64,000 nt of DNA from Clostridiales bacterium UBA1206 (GTDB taxonomy: Bacteria; Bacillota; Clostridia; Oscillospirales; CAG-382): contig DBXS01000033.1 of the NCBI GenBank assembly GCA_002310055.1, positions 10,445-74,444 on the forward strand, in the 5' to 3' direction. Positions 26,306 to 36,237 of the stretch are shown here, in pieces; position 1 is the stretch's first letter; the number at the start of each line of letters is the position of its first letter. Made by a program: the position numbers and the translations under genes. The notes beneath the pieces are model-generated. The model worked only from the letters and a program-made list of their open reading frames with translations, did not search any database and was not told the origin of the DNA.

Positions 26306-27784
26306 ATGAGAGTAAACGTAATAAACAAAACGGAATTCCTCAACGAATACCATTTCCGTTCGCTTTGCCTGCTGTATTTTCCGCAGGCCAAGTTCCCCGC
26401 GAACGACCCTTCGCCCTATTCGGCGGATTTTACGCTCGAACGCCTGCCCGACGGCACGCTGTACGCGTCGGCGTTCCTGCATTCGCCGCAGGGCGAATCT
26501 TTCGGTGAAAGCTTTGAAAAAGATATCGTCTTCACCGTTCCCACCGACGACGAATCCATCGCCGCCGCCATAACCGGCAAGGCGATGCTTGCCGCCGGCA
26601 AAAAGCTGTTCGGCTTCGTGCCGCCGTGGGGATATCTCACCGGGCTCAGGCCCGTAAAGCGCGCACGGTATTACCTGGAACGCGGTTTTGGCGAAAACCG
26701 CGTCACGCGGCTTTTCACCAACGATTACGACGTAAGCGAAGAAAAGACGCGGCTTTCAATAAAGACCGCGCGCAAGGAGACCGAAATGCTCGCCGGCATA
26801 ACGCCGAAGCATTGCGGCGTGTACGTTTCGGTGCCGTTCTGTCCCACGCGGTGCGATTACTGCTCGTTCGTGTCGTATTCCAACAAAAAACTGTTCTCGC
26901 TCATACCGCAGTACGTCGAACGCCTCTGCCGCGATATAGAGCGCACCGGCGATATCATCCGTAAAACGGGGTTCGTCCCCAAAGCCGTTTACATAGGCGG
27001 CGGCACGCCGTCGTTTTTGAGCGACGGGCAGCTTTGCGATATATTCCGCGCCATAGAAAAGAATATCCCTATGTCGCAGGTGACCGAGTATTCGTTCGAA
27101 GGCGGCAGACCCGATACGCTCACGCCGCAAAAGCTCGCGCTCATCCGCACAGGCGGCCCCGACCGCATATCGGTCAACCCGCAATCCACCTGCCAGTGCG
27201 TGCTCGACGCCATAGGCCGCAAACACACCGTCGAGCAGTTCTTCCAAAGCGCCGAAGCGGCGCTGAAATGCGGATTCAGCACCGTAAACACCGACCTTAT
27301 CGCCGGGCTCCCGCGTGACACGCGCGAAACTTTCGCCAAAACGCTCGACGACGTCATGGCGCTGGGGTTCGAAAACATAACCGTGCACACGCTTTCCATA
27401 AAGAACGCGTCCGAGATCAAAAACGACGCCGGCGTGTTCGATCCGGTCGGCGAGCTGGCGCGCAGCTGCGTTTCCTACGCGGGCGAAACTCTCGGCGCGC
27501 ACGGCTACGCGCCTTACTACCTCTACCGCCAGAAACGCACGGTGGGCAACGGCGAAAACACCGGCTTTTCGCTCGCCGGTCACGAAAGCGTTTATAACGT
27601 TATGATGATGGAGGAATCCTCCACCGTGTTCGCCTGCGGCGCGGGCGCCATAACCAAACTCGTGTCGCCGGACGGCGAAAAGATATGCCGCATAGCGTTC
27701 CCCAAGTACCCTTACGAATATCTCGAAAGGGAAGAAAACGTGGGCGAAGACGCGATACGCCGCTTTTTCGAAAAGCAAAGATAA
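26306..27784 (+). CDS. hemZ: Coproporphyrinogen III oxidase-like radical SAM protein HemZ
   Basis: A 492-residue radical SAM protein. The N-terminal 165 residues form a domain typical of HemZ. The cluster motif C-x3-C-x2-C is in CPTRCDYCSF at about 175-184, then GGGTPSFL near 231 and the NPQ, TDLIAGLP strands of the HemN-like barrel. In Bacillus, HemZ is an anaerobic coproporphyrinogen dehydrogenase, but many HemN-like proteins have other roles. Other haem genes are not in the window, so haem synthesis is not proved. It follows dtd by 9 bp. Confidence 0.88.
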   Translation: MRVNVINKTEFLNEYHFRSLCLLYFPQAKFPANDPSPYSADFTLERLPDGTLYASAFLHSPQGESFGESFEKDIVFTVPTDDESIAAAITGKAMLAAGKKLFGFVPPWGYLTGLRPVKRARYYLERGFGENRVTRLFTNDYDVSEEKTRLSIKTARKETEMLAGITPKHCGVYVSVPFCPTRCDYCSFVSYSNKKLFSLIPQYVERLCRDIERTGDIIRKTGFVPKAVYIGGGTPSFLSDGQLCDIFRAIEKNIPMSQVTEYSFEGGRPDTLTPQKLALIRTGGPDRISVNPQSTCQCVLDAIGRKHTVEQFFQSAEAALKCGFSTVNTDLIAGLPRDTRETFAKTLDDVMALGFENITVHTLSIKNASEIKNDAGVFDPVGELARSCVSYAGETLGAHGYAPYYLYRQKRTVGNGENTGFSLAGHESVYNVMMMEESSTVFACGAGAITKLVSPDGEKICRIAFPKYPYEYLEREENVGEDAIRRFFEKQR

Positions 27785-27808
27785 ATACGTTTAAGGAAGT
27801 CAGACCTG

Positions 27809-29476
27809 ATGAAAAAGAACACGGGAACGTTTCTCACCGAAGCGCTCATAATTTCCGTTTCGAATCTCATATCCAAAGTGATAGGCGTGGTGTTCAAGAT
27901 CCCGCTGGGGAATATGCTGCAGAACAATATGGAAATGTTCACCGCGGCGTATTCGGTCTACGCTATGCTGTTTATGCTTTCCAACGCCGGGCTGCCCGTG
28001 GCGCTTTCGCGCGCGGTCGCCGTGGCGGCGGCAAAGGGACGTAAAAAAGAAGAAGGCCGCGTCTTCTGGGCGGGCACGCTGCTTTTCGGCTTCATAGGCA
28101 CCGTGCTCATGCTCGCAATGCTGCTCGGCGCAAACGCCATAGCCGATTATTCCGAACACGCCGACGCGGCGCTCGCCATCCGTCTCGTGGCGCCCTGCCT
28201 GCCTCTGGTCTGCGTGTCGTCGTCGCTGCGCGGGTTCTTCCAGGGGCACCGCATAATGATGCCCACCGCGATATACCATTTTTTGGAATCGTTTTTCAAG
28301 ATGGTCGTTGGGCTCGGCGCCGCGTACTACGCGGTCTCGCATAACTATTCCGCGCCGGTCCAGGCGGCGTTCGCCATACTGGGCATCACCGCCGGAAGTC
28401 TCGCCGGCCTTATCTACCTCATAATAACCAAGTATTTATACGAAAAGAAACACCGCGAGATACTTTCACTCGAATGCGACGATTATCCCACCGTTTACAA
28501 GAACCTGCTCAAGGTGGCGCTGCCCGTGGCGGCGACTTCGACAGCGCTGTATCTTTCCAATTTCCTCGATACGCTCGTCATCAAAAAGGGACTCATCGCT
28601 TCCGGCGTAACGGAAGAGATATCGGGCAGACTTTACACCGCCTATACCACGCTCGCGCTTTCGGTCTCCGACCTGCTCCCCGCGACGTTCGTTTATCCCA
28701 TAGCCATTTCCATACTCCCCGCCATAACCCAGTCGTTCACGGTGGGCGACGTGAAAAAAGCGCGCGAATATATGAATCATTCCATCCGCATTTCGGCTAT
28801 AATAGGAATGCCGTGCGCCTTCCTTATGTTCGCGGTGGCGCGGCCCGTGCTGGTATTCCTGTACGGTTCGGCGTGGGGCGGCAGCTCGTTCGTCTGGAAC
28901 GGGACTGAGTTCTGGGCGGTGGATATCGCGGCCAACGGGCTGCGCATACTTTCGCTCGGGATAATCGGTATATCGCTGCTTTCCACCACCAACTCGCTGC
29001 TCCCGGCGGTCAAAAAATCGCACCTTACAACCGTATCGGTGTTCACCGGCGTGGCGGCGCTCGCCGTCACCGAGATCGTGCTTATCCGCGTGCCGTCTGT
29101 GGGTATCTATGGCGCGCCGGTCGCATCTGTCGTCTGTTATACCGTGGCGCTTTCGCTCAACCTGTTCTTCCTTAAACGGCTGGGATATATCGAGCGCTCA
29201 TTCACCGGTATGTTCGCCAAGCCGCTCATCGCGGCGCTTTTGTGCGGAGCCGCCGCCGTGGGGACCGTCTACGGCGCCTCCCTGATCATCAACGCCGAAA
29301 GGCGTATCGGCGCTTTTGCGGTGATGTGCGCGGGCGGTATCGTCGGCGTTATCGTATATATCGTCGCGCTTCTGGCGCTCAAAGGAATAACGGCGGAAGA
29401 GATACGTCTGCTGCCCAAAGGCAGAAAACTTTGCGATTTTATGCTTAAAAAGGGATGGATCACCGAAAATCAGTGA
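27809..29476 (+). CDS. SpoVB/YabM/MurJ-like polysaccharide flippase
   Basis: A 555-residue polytopic membrane protein of the MOP exporter superfamily with about 14 hydrophobic helices. The N-terminus FLTEALIISVSNLISKVIG and the LPVALSRAVA and ISILPAITQSF blocks fit the SpoVB/YabM branch, which moves lipid-linked precursors for spore cortex or wall. Its position just before hup-rqcP-yabP matches yabM in Bacillus, although no mazG-type yabN lies between. I cannot separate SpoVB from YabM or MurJ function by sequence alone. Confidence 0.88.
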   Translation: MKKNTGTFLTEALIISVSNLISKVIGVVFKIPLGNMLQNNMEMFTAAYSVYAMLFMLSNAGLPVALSRAVAVAAAKGRKKEEGRVFWAGTLLFGFIGTVLMLAMLLGANAIADYSEHADAALAIRLVAPCLPLVCVSSSLRGFFQGHRIMMPTAIYHFLESFFKMVVGLGAAYYAVSHNYSAPVQAAFAILGITAGSLAGLIYLIITKYLYEKKHREILSLECDDYPTVYKNLLKVALPVAATSTALYLSNFLDTLVIKKGLIASGVTEEISGRLYTAYTTLALSVSDLLPATFVYPIAISILPAITQSFTVGDVKKAREYMNHSIRISAIIGMPCAFLMFAVARPVLVFLYGSAWGGSSFVWNGTEFWAVDIAANGLRILSLGIIGISLLSTTNSLLPAVKKSHLTTVSVFTGVAALAVTEIVLIRVPSVGIYGAPVASVVCYTVALSLNLFFLKRLGYIERSFTGMFAKPLIAALLCGAAAVGTVYGASLIINAERRIGAFAVMCAGGIVGVIVYIVALLALKGITAEEIRLLPKGRKLCDFMLKKGWITENQ

Positions 29477-29525
29477 TTTTTCCGCTAAATAGCCCCATTT
29501 TTTGCAAAAAAAAGTCATTTTCCTC

Positions 29526-29554
29526 TTGCCAAACGCAAAAAACAGTGATATACT
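29526..29554 (+). promoter_or_regulatory. Sigma-A type promoter for hup
   Basis: TTGCCA (29526-29531), a 17-bp A-rich spacer and TATACT (29549-29554). It lies about 48 bp upstream of the hup ATG at 29602 and 50 bp after the flippase stop. Confidence 0.8.
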
Positions 29555-29601
29555 TGTTATGCACAAGAATATGCAAAAAATAAATGAAAGGAGTTCATAT
29601 A

Positions 29602-29877
29602 ATGAACAAAACCAATCTTGTCGACATCGTTGCCGAAAAGGCCAACCTCAAAAAGAAAGAAGCAGAAGCTGCCGTCAGCGCAGTTTTCGAAGCTATTCAG
29701 AAAGACCTTGCCGAAGGCGGCAAAGTTCAGATCACCGGTTTCGGTTCTTTCAAAGTTAAAGAAAGAAACGCCCGCGTAGGCAGAAACCCCAAGAACGGCA
29801 AATCCATCAAGATCGCCGCTTCCAAAGCCCCCGTGTTCGTAGCCGGCAAAGGACTTAAAGACGCTGTCAACGGCTAA
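29602..29877 (+). CDS. hup: HU family DNA-binding protein
   Basis: A 91-residue histone-like protein that bends and compacts DNA. It has the dimer helices ([15 protein letters not shown]), the conserved GFGSFKV segment, and the beta-arm with [11 protein letters not shown] including the intercalating Pro. The frame opens at 29584, but the ATG at 29602 has AAAGGAG before it and gives the standard length. Its codons are less GC-rich at third positions than its neighbours, as expected for a highly expressed gene (AAA, GAA, GTT, TCT preference). It has its own promoter. Confidence 0.96.
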   Translation: MNKTNLVDIVAEKANLKKKEAEAAVSAVFEAIQKDLAEGGKVQITGFGSFKVKERNARVGRNPKNGKSIKIAASKAPVFVAGKGLKDAVNG

Positions 29878-29908
29878 ACCGTCCAACAGGATAATGTGAG
29901 AGGCCTTT

Positions 29909-30151
29909 ATGCGATTAGACAAGTTTTTGAAAGTTTCGCGCATCATTAAGCGCCGCACCGTCGCGGCGGATGCCTGCGGAAGTGAGTATATCACGGTAAA
30001 CGGTCGCGTCGCTAAGGCCTCTTATAACGTCAAAGAGGGCGATATCATCACCGTGACGTACGGCAGCCGCAAGGCTTCGTTCCGTGTAAAACAGATACTC
30101 GAAACGCAGTCCAAAGAAAAAGCCGCCGAGATGTACGAAATAGTGGAATAG
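29909..30151 (+). CDS. rqcP: S4-domain RNA-binding protein RqcP (YabO)
   Basis: An 80-residue S4-domain protein: MRLDKFLKVSRIIKRR at the N-terminus is the classic S4 opening and YITVNGRVAKASYNV the RNA-contact loop. In Firmicutes the orthologue acts with RqcH in ribosome quality control, helping C-terminal alanine tailing of stalled chains. The position between hup and yabP matches yabO of Bacillus. RBS GAGAGG precedes the ATG. Confidence 0.93.
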   Translation: MRLDKFLKVSRIIKRRTVAADACGSEYITVNGRVAKASYNVKEGDIITVTYGSRKASFRVKQILETQSKEKAAEMYEIVE

Positions 30152-30205
30152 TATCATATACGCCGCCTTGCGCGCATACCTTTTACTGTGCGGGGTGGCG
30201 CGTGT

Positions 30206-30478
30206 ATGAACGATAATAAACAGATCCTTAAAATAGAAGACCGTTCGCTGCTGTGCGTCAACGGGATAACCGCATTGCGCGAGTTTTCCGAGACCGAGGT
30301 GGTTTTCGAAACCGGCGACGGTCTGCTTTACGTAGGCGGCGCCGACCTGTGCGTCACCAGACTCACGCTCGAAACGGGCGAATCCGCGGTCACCGGACGT
30401 ATCGATTCCGCGGTGTTTTCCCAAAGCGCGGTGCAGAAGACGTTCCTTTCGCGCCTGTTCGGCAGGCATGGTATTTAA
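30206..30478 (+). CDS. yabP: Spore coat/cortex-linked protein YabP
   Basis: A 90-residue YabP-family sporulation protein. It has the family's ILKIEDRSLLCVNGI opening, VVFETGDGLLYVGGADLCVTRL centre and a C-terminal FLSRLF helix. The family, studied in Bacillus, is needed for normal spores. The frame opens at a GTG at 30188, but the ATG at 30206 with GGGGTGG seven bases before it is the better start. It overlaps yabQ by 11 nt. The protein strongly implies that the host sporulates, but expression is not shown. Confidence 0.9.
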   Translation: MNDNKQILKIEDRSLLCVNGITALREFSETEVVFETGDGLLYVGGADLCVTRLTLETGESAVTGRIDSAVFSQSAVQKTFLSRLFGRHGI

Positions 30479-30905
30479 CGTCCAGCTTTCGTGGCAGCTG
30501 CTTTGGGCGTCTCTTGTATGCGGCGCCGCGTTCGGCGTGCTGTACGACGTGCTGCGCTTTTTCAGGGCGTTCACCAAAAACGGCCGCGTGCTGCTGTTTT
30601 TCCACGATATCTCGTTCTGTCTGCTTTTTTCTGCGGCGATGTGCGTCTTGTATTTCAATTATTCAAACGGGCGCATACGGCTTTACGCGCTGCTTGCGGC
30701 GTGTTCCGCGTTCGCGGCGTACCGCCTTACGCTCGGGGCGATCAGCGCGCGCACGGTCGCAAAAATGCATTCCGCGCTCGTAAAGTTAAAAAACAAATGC
30801 GTTTCCGCGTTCCGCCGCGCGTGCCGTTCGGCGCGCAGGGCGGCGGTTTCCCGCCTTATGCGTATGCGTCAGCTGCGCGGCGCGGGGAACGGATTCGGTA
30901 TGTAG
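30468..30905 (+). CDS. yabQ: Sporulation membrane protein YabQ
   Basis: A 145-residue membrane protein of the YabQ family, required for spore cortex formation in Bacillus. Probable helices lie at about 9-32, 41-62 and 72-90. The C-terminal third is very basic with many Arg (RACRSARRAAVSR). It starts inside yabP. It is part of the conserved rqcP-yabP-yabQ-divIC order. Confidence 0.88.
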   Translation: MVFNVQLSWQLLWASLVCGAAFGVLYDVLRFFRAFTKNGRVLLFFHDISFCLLFSAAMCVLYFNYSNGRIRLYALLAACSAFAAYRLTLGAISARTVAKMHSALVKLKNKCVSAFRRACRSARRAAVSRLMRMRQLRGAGNGFGM

Positions 30906-30929
30906 TATGTTTGCAAAGGAGGTAAAAAC

Positions 30930-31214
30930 TTGCAAAGAAGGACCAGCACCAATTTCATAGTCCGCGCGGCAATAGCGTTTATGCTCATATTGCTCGTTTT
31001 TGCCGTCATCAACATACAAATGAAACTCAACACGCTCAAACAGAACAAAAAAGCGCTGGAAGCTCAGGTCGAAGAAGTCGTCGACATCATCGACGAGATC
31101 AACGTGCGGCTCGACACGCCCGTCACCGACGAATACATAGAGCGCGTCGCGCGCGACGAACTGGGCTACCGCCGCGAGGGAGAGATAATCTTCTACAACG
31201 ATATGGCTAATTAG
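30930..31214 (+). CDS. divIC: Cell division protein DivIC (FtsB-like septum initiator)
   Basis: A 94-residue single-pass membrane protein: a short basic N-terminus, one helix at about 10-30, a coiled coil (about 31-65, LKQNKKALEAQVEEV) and the family's C-terminal VARDELGYRREGEIIFYN. It forms the DivIB-DivIC-FtsL complex of the divisome. It starts at TTG 30930 with AAAGGAGG well placed before it. There is no ATG in the N-terminal region. Confidence 0.92.
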   Translation: MQRRTSTNFIVRAAIAFMLILLVFAVINIQMKLNTLKQNKKALEAQVEEVVDIIDEINVRLDTPVTDEYIERVARDELGYRREGEIIFYNDMAN

Positions 31215-31237
31215 CCGTCATTACGGGGAGCTTGTTT

Positions 31238-31639
31238 TTGGGAAAGATCGTTAAGGGCAAAGTGACAAAGATCACGAACTTCGGCGCGTTCGTCGCGGTC
31301 GAAGGCGGCGCGAGCGGAATGATCCATATTTCCGAAGTTTCGCAAAGCTTTGTGAAGGATATCAAAGATTTTCTGACCGAAGGCCAGGAAGTCGAATGCG
31401 CGGTCGTCTCGTCCGACGAAAACGGACGTCTCGCGCTTTCGCTCAAACGTCTGCCGCAAAAAGCGGCGTCCTGCGCGGCGGTTCCGCCCGAGGATTTCCG
31501 CAAAACGCAAAAGAGCTCCGGCGCCACGCTCGAAAGTATGATCACGCGCTTCAAAAGCGTTTCCGACGATAAGCTCGGCGACCTCAAAAAGGGCGGCGAC
31601 GTCAAACGCGCACGGTCCGGCAGGCGCAATAAACGCTGA
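31238..31639 (+). CDS. S1-domain RNA-binding protein (YabR-like)
   Basis: A 133-residue protein with one S1 OB fold in its first 75 residues (GKIVKGKVTKITNFGAFVAV, then SGMIHISEVS, then EVECAVVSSDENGRLALSLK), as in YabR and polynucleotide phosphorylase. The rest is a low-complexity basic tail. The TTG at 31238 is seven bases after GGGGAG, better than the TTG at 31232. It follows divIC in the conserved sporulation/division order and ends at a terminator. Confidence 0.88.
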   Translation: MGKIVKGKVTKITNFGAFVAVEGGASGMIHISEVSQSFVKDIKDFLTEGQEVECAVVSSDENGRLALSLKRLPQKAASCAAVPPEDFRKTQKSSGATLESMITRFKSVSDDKLGDLKKGGDVKRARSGRRNKR

Positions 31640-31647
31640 AAATTCCA

Positions 31648-31672
31648 CGGCGGCACAGACCGCCGTTTTTTT
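31648..31672 (+). terminator. Terminator after the yabR-like gene
   Basis: Six-bp stem CGGCGG with CCGCCG (31648-31653 and 31660-31665), CACAGA loop, then seven T. It closes the hup to S1-protein unit. Confidence 0.9.
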
Positions 31673-31716
31673 GTCGCGAAATGTCGCGGCAAAACGCAAA
31701 TTCGGCGCGCAGTTCA

Positions 31717-31745
31717 TTGACATTTGCGCGCGGTTATGATATAAT
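31717..31745 (+). promoter_or_regulatory. Perfect consensus sigma-A promoter for hpf
   Basis: TTGACA (31717-31722), 17-bp spacer, TATAAT (31740-31745). It is about 60 bp upstream of the hpf ATG, with GGAGG just before that codon. It is one of the strongest promoters in the window. Confidence 0.92.
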
Positions 31746-31805
31746 GTACACAGCGGGGAAACAATAAGCGTTTTCCTTTTACATATAAAAAAGGAGGAAT
31801 CCGAA

Positions 31806-32330
31806 ATGAAGATCAAATTCAACGCGCGCAAGTACAGACTCACCGACGACGTCAAACAGAGATTCGAAAAAAAGCTTGCAAAGCTCGACAAATTCTTTTA
31901 CAAGGACGCCGAAGCAATAGTGTCTTTGTATAAAGAAAAGATCGGCGAACGCGTGGAGATCACCGTACACGGCAAGGGCACGCTTTTCAGAGCGGAAGAG
32001 ACCGATACCGACGCGGCGTGCGCGCTCGACAAAGCTATGGACGTCCTTGAGCGCCAGATCCGCAAGAACCGCACGCGGCTCGAAAAGAGAAAACAGATCC
32101 AGCCCGTCACGAGCGAGGAAGACACTCTTTACGAAGAAAACAAGGAATTCAAGATCTCCAAAGTCAAAAAGTTCGTACTCGATTCTATGACCGTGGAAGA
32201 AGCCATCCTGCAGATGAACCTGCTTTCGCACGAGTTCTATCTGTTCAAGAACGCCGAGACCGGAGCCGTCAATCTCGTGTATAAGAGAAAAAACGGCGAC
32301 GACTACGGCGTGATAGTGTCGGCAGACTGA
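31806..32330 (+). CDS. hpf: Ribosome hibernation promoting factor, long form
   Basis: A 174-residue protein that pairs and silences 70S ribosomes in stationary phase. The N-terminal HPF/YfiA domain (about 1-95, ISP-like opening replaced by MKIKFNARKYRLTDDVKQ) is followed by a linker and a C-terminal dimer domain (about 118-174, MTVEEAILQMNLLSHEFYLF), which the long HPF form needs for 100S dimers. Length fits the long form found in Bacillota. It is a single gene between two terminators and has its own strong promoter. Confidence 0.95.
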   Translation: MKIKFNARKYRLTDDVKQRFEKKLAKLDKFFYKDAEAIVSLYKEKIGERVEITVHGKGTLFRAEETDTDAACALDKAMDVLERQIRKNRTRLEKRKQIQPVTSEEDTLYEENKEFKISKVKKFVLDSMTVEEAILQMNLLSHEFYLFKNAETGAVNLVYKRKNGDDYGVIVSAD

Positions 32331-32353
32331 GAATATAATCGATCGGAGCAAAA

Positions 32354-32374
32354 AGCCCGCTGTGCGGGCTTTTT
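32354..32374 (+). terminator. Terminator after hpf
   Basis: Seven-bp stem AGCCCGC / GCGGGCT with a TGT loop, followed by T4. It lies 23 bp after the hpf stop. Confidence 0.85.
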
Positions 32375-32392
32375 GAATGAAAGGAAATAAGT

Positions 32393-33517
32393 ATGCGTTT
32401 CGTCACCACCTGCCTTTTCGGGCTCGAGCGGCTCGCGGGCGAGGATATCGACGCGCTCGGCTACAAACGAATAGAAACCACCGACGGCAGGGTGGAATTC
32501 GAAGCGCCCGCCGACGCCATAGCGCGCTGCAACGTCAATTTCCGCTACAGCGAGCGCGTGCTCATAAAGCTCGGCGCGTTTGGCGCGGAAACTTTCGACG
32601 GGCTTTTCGAAAACACACGCGCGCTCCCTTGGGAGGATCTCATCGGGCGCGACGACGCGTTCCCCGTAAAAGGGCATTCGGTAAAATCGCGCCTGTTTTC
32701 GGTGCCGGACTGCCAGGCGATAATCAAAAAAGCCGTGTGCCGCCGGCTCGGTTCGGTCTACGGTATGGAACGCCTGCCCGAGACGGGCGTAAAAAAGCAG
32801 ATAGTGTTCTTTTTGATGAACGATACCGCCCACCTTATGATAGACACCACCGGCGAAGGACTGCACAAACGCGGCTACCGCCCGGCGGCGAACCTTGCGC
32901 CCATACGCGAAACGCTCGCGGCGGCGATGGTGAGCTTTTCCCGCCCGCGCGCAAACGTGCTCACCGTCGATCCTATGTGCGGTTCGGGCACCATAGCCAT
33001 AGAGGCGGCGCTGCTCGCTTCTAACACCGCGCCGGGAATGAACCGCGCGTTTTCCGCCGAACGGTACGGTCTGCTCCCCGAAAACGCCTTCGAACTCGCA
33101 CGCGAGGAAGCGCGCGCAAAAGTGACCGAGCCGCAGATGCGTATCTTCGGGTCGGATATAGACAAAGATTCACTGGATATCGCGCGCGAAAACGCCCGCC
33201 GCGCCGGAGTGGAAAAATGGGTGGACTTTTCGTGCGCCGACGTGCGCTCGTTCGTCCCGCCCGTGGAAGGCGCGCGCGGCACGATAGTTTGCAATCCGCC
33301 CTACGGCGAGCGGATGATGGACAAAGAAAGCGCGGCGGAACTTATAGCCGCGGCGGGCAAAGCCATAGCGCGTTCCGCGCCTATGTGGCAGCTGTATTTC
33401 ATATCGCCGGATCCGCTTTTCGAACGCCATTTCGGGCGGCGCGCCGACAAAGTACGCACGCTTTATAACGGAATGATCAAATGCGGCTTTTACCAGTTTT
33501 ACAAGCAAAAAACATAA
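32393..33517 (+). CDS. THUMP-domain class I SAM-dependent RNA methyltransferase (RlmL N-terminal/YpsC-like)
   Basis: A 374-residue methyltransferase. The N-terminal THUMP domain (about 1-150) includes the FRYSERV and KSRLFSVPDCQ blocks. The Rossmann methyltransferase domain carries VDPMCGSGTIAIEA at about 194-207 and the catalytic NPPYGERM at about 300-307. This pairing marks the 23S rRNA guanine-2 methylase branch, probably G2445, though the exact target is inferred. AAAGGA is before the ATG. It is alone between the hpf terminator and groES. Confidence 0.9.
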   Translation: MRFVTTCLFGLERLAGEDIDALGYKRIETTDGRVEFEAPADAIARCNVNFRYSERVLIKLGAFGAETFDGLFENTRALPWEDLIGRDDAFPVKGHSVKSRLFSVPDCQAIIKKAVCRRLGSVYGMERLPETGVKKQIVFFLMNDTAHLMIDTTGEGLHKRGYRPAANLAPIRETLAAAMVSFSRPRANVLTVDPMCGSGTIAIEAALLASNTAPGMNRAFSAERYGLLPENAFELAREEARAKVTEPQMRIFGSDIDKDSLDIARENARRAGVEKWVDFSCADVRSFVPPVEGARGTIVCNPPYGERMMDKESAAELIAAAGKAIARSAPMWQLYFISPDPLFERHFGRRADKVRTLYNGMIKCGFYQFYKQKT

Positions 33518-33530
33518 AAATGTAACAATT

Positions 33531-33558
33531 TTGACATTGAAATTATATAATTTGTGAT
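33531..33558 (+). promoter_or_regulatory. Probable groESL promoter without a CIRCE operator
   Basis: A consensus TTGACA (33531-33536) lies 69 bp before the groES ATG. The nearest -10 at 16 bp is TGTGAT (33553-33558), so the exact -10 is unsure. A 14-bp AT-rich palindrome (33540-33553) sits in the spacer. The TTAGCACTC-N9-GAGTGCTAA CIRCE element is absent. Confidence 0.45.
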
Positions 33559-33592
33559 TATTATATTATATGCAAAAATAACCGTTTGCTAA

Positions 33593-35543
<1,951 letters not shown>

Positions 35544-35600
35544 TGCCGCAGAACGCATTAAAGCGGTGAATTTACGCACCGATTTAAAAAAGGTTTTTAC

Positions 35601-35639
35601 AAAGCTATGCCAATTAAAAAAGGCATAGCTTTCTTTTTT
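35601..35639 (+). terminator. Terminator of groESL
   Basis: An 11-bp perfect stem (35601-35611 with 35622-35632), 10-nt A-rich loop and T6 after C. It lies 58 bp past groEL. Confidence 0.92.
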
Positions 35640-35667
35640 GCTTACCCGTTTTGCGTAAAGAAGGTGC

Positions 35668-35723
35668 TTGTCTGAAAACTTCGACTGCCGTACGACCGTA
35701 CGGCGACGCTCGTTTTCAGACAA
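35668..35723. repeat. 26-bp imperfect inverted repeat (hairpin 1 of a gene-poor stretch)
   Basis: TTGTCTGAAAAC (35668-35679) pairs with GTTTTCAGACAA (35712-35723) and CCGTAC with GTACGG around a GACC loop. Eight bases between them do not pair, so about 19 of 26 positions match. It is the first of three inverted repeats in 35640-36090, a stretch with no gene I can support. Confidence 0.8.
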
Positions 35724-35942
35724 AATTCCCTCGCTTTACTGCGTTCTGCCTCGTGACGCCGCAGCGTTCGGTTACGCTATCCGGAATGTGGGCGGAAAAG
35801 GCGGAAATGACGCCGGAGCGTTGGGTTACGCCCGCCGGAATAAAGGCGGGAAAACGTCTGCAAGGATGTCGGCTGCTCCCGTCTGTACTTTTGTGAATAT
35901 AGCAGAAACGTCTATTTTTCAGAATCTCGCCGCTCCTTAAAT

Positions 35943-36011
35943 ATACTCCCGCGCCGCCGCCGGGCAGAGCGTAGCGAGGGACAGGCGTGGGCGGCGGTGG
36001 CGCGGGAGTAT
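35943..36011. repeat. GC-rich inverted repeat (hairpin 2)
   Basis: ATACTCCCGCGCC (35943-35955) pairs perfectly with GGCGCGGGAGTAT (35999-36011), and inner GCCGCC can pair with the GGCGGC run. The loop holds GAGCGTAGCGAGGG. The stretch between hairpins 1 and 2 (35724-35942) is GC-rich with short reading frames only, none with a ribosome site or family match. Confidence 0.8.
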
Positions 36012-36037
36012 GAGAGGGAAGCTGCGGAATTTATGCT

Positions 36038-36073
36038 ATACCCCCTCTTCCTCGCAGCGTTTGTGGGGGTATT
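36038..36073. repeat. Inverted repeat (hairpin 3)
   Basis: ATACCCCC (36038-36045) and GGGGGTAT (36066-36073) flank a 20-nt loop. It is 17 bp upstream of the promoter for the sigma factor gene. A GCTGCG (36021-36026) can pair with CGCAGC inside the loop, a pseudoknot-like option. Confidence 0.6.
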
Positions 36074-36090
36074 CCAAGCGAACATTCAGT

Positions 36091-36119
36091 TGAAAAACGG
36101 CGGATTTTGTGTTATTATC
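36091..36119 (+). promoter_or_regulatory. Sigma-A type promoter for the sigma factor fusion gene
   Basis: TTGAAA (36091-36096), 17-bp spacer, TATTAT (36114-36119). It lies about 120 bp upstream of the ATG at 36238. No second ECF-type promoter copy was recognised. Confidence 0.7.
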
Positions 36120-36237
36120 ATATATAAGAACGGCAAAGAAGCAAAAATATTTACCGTGACCCAACCTTTTTGCGCTTTTTAGTATCTTATGGGTGAAAGG
36201 CGACAAAAGAACAAACAAGTCAAAGAAAGGAAAAAGG

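Noticed and set aside
35651..35940. Short plus-strand reading frames of 81 and 90 codons after groEL
   Set aside because: They have no ribosome site, no recognisable protein pattern, and overlap the inverted repeats.
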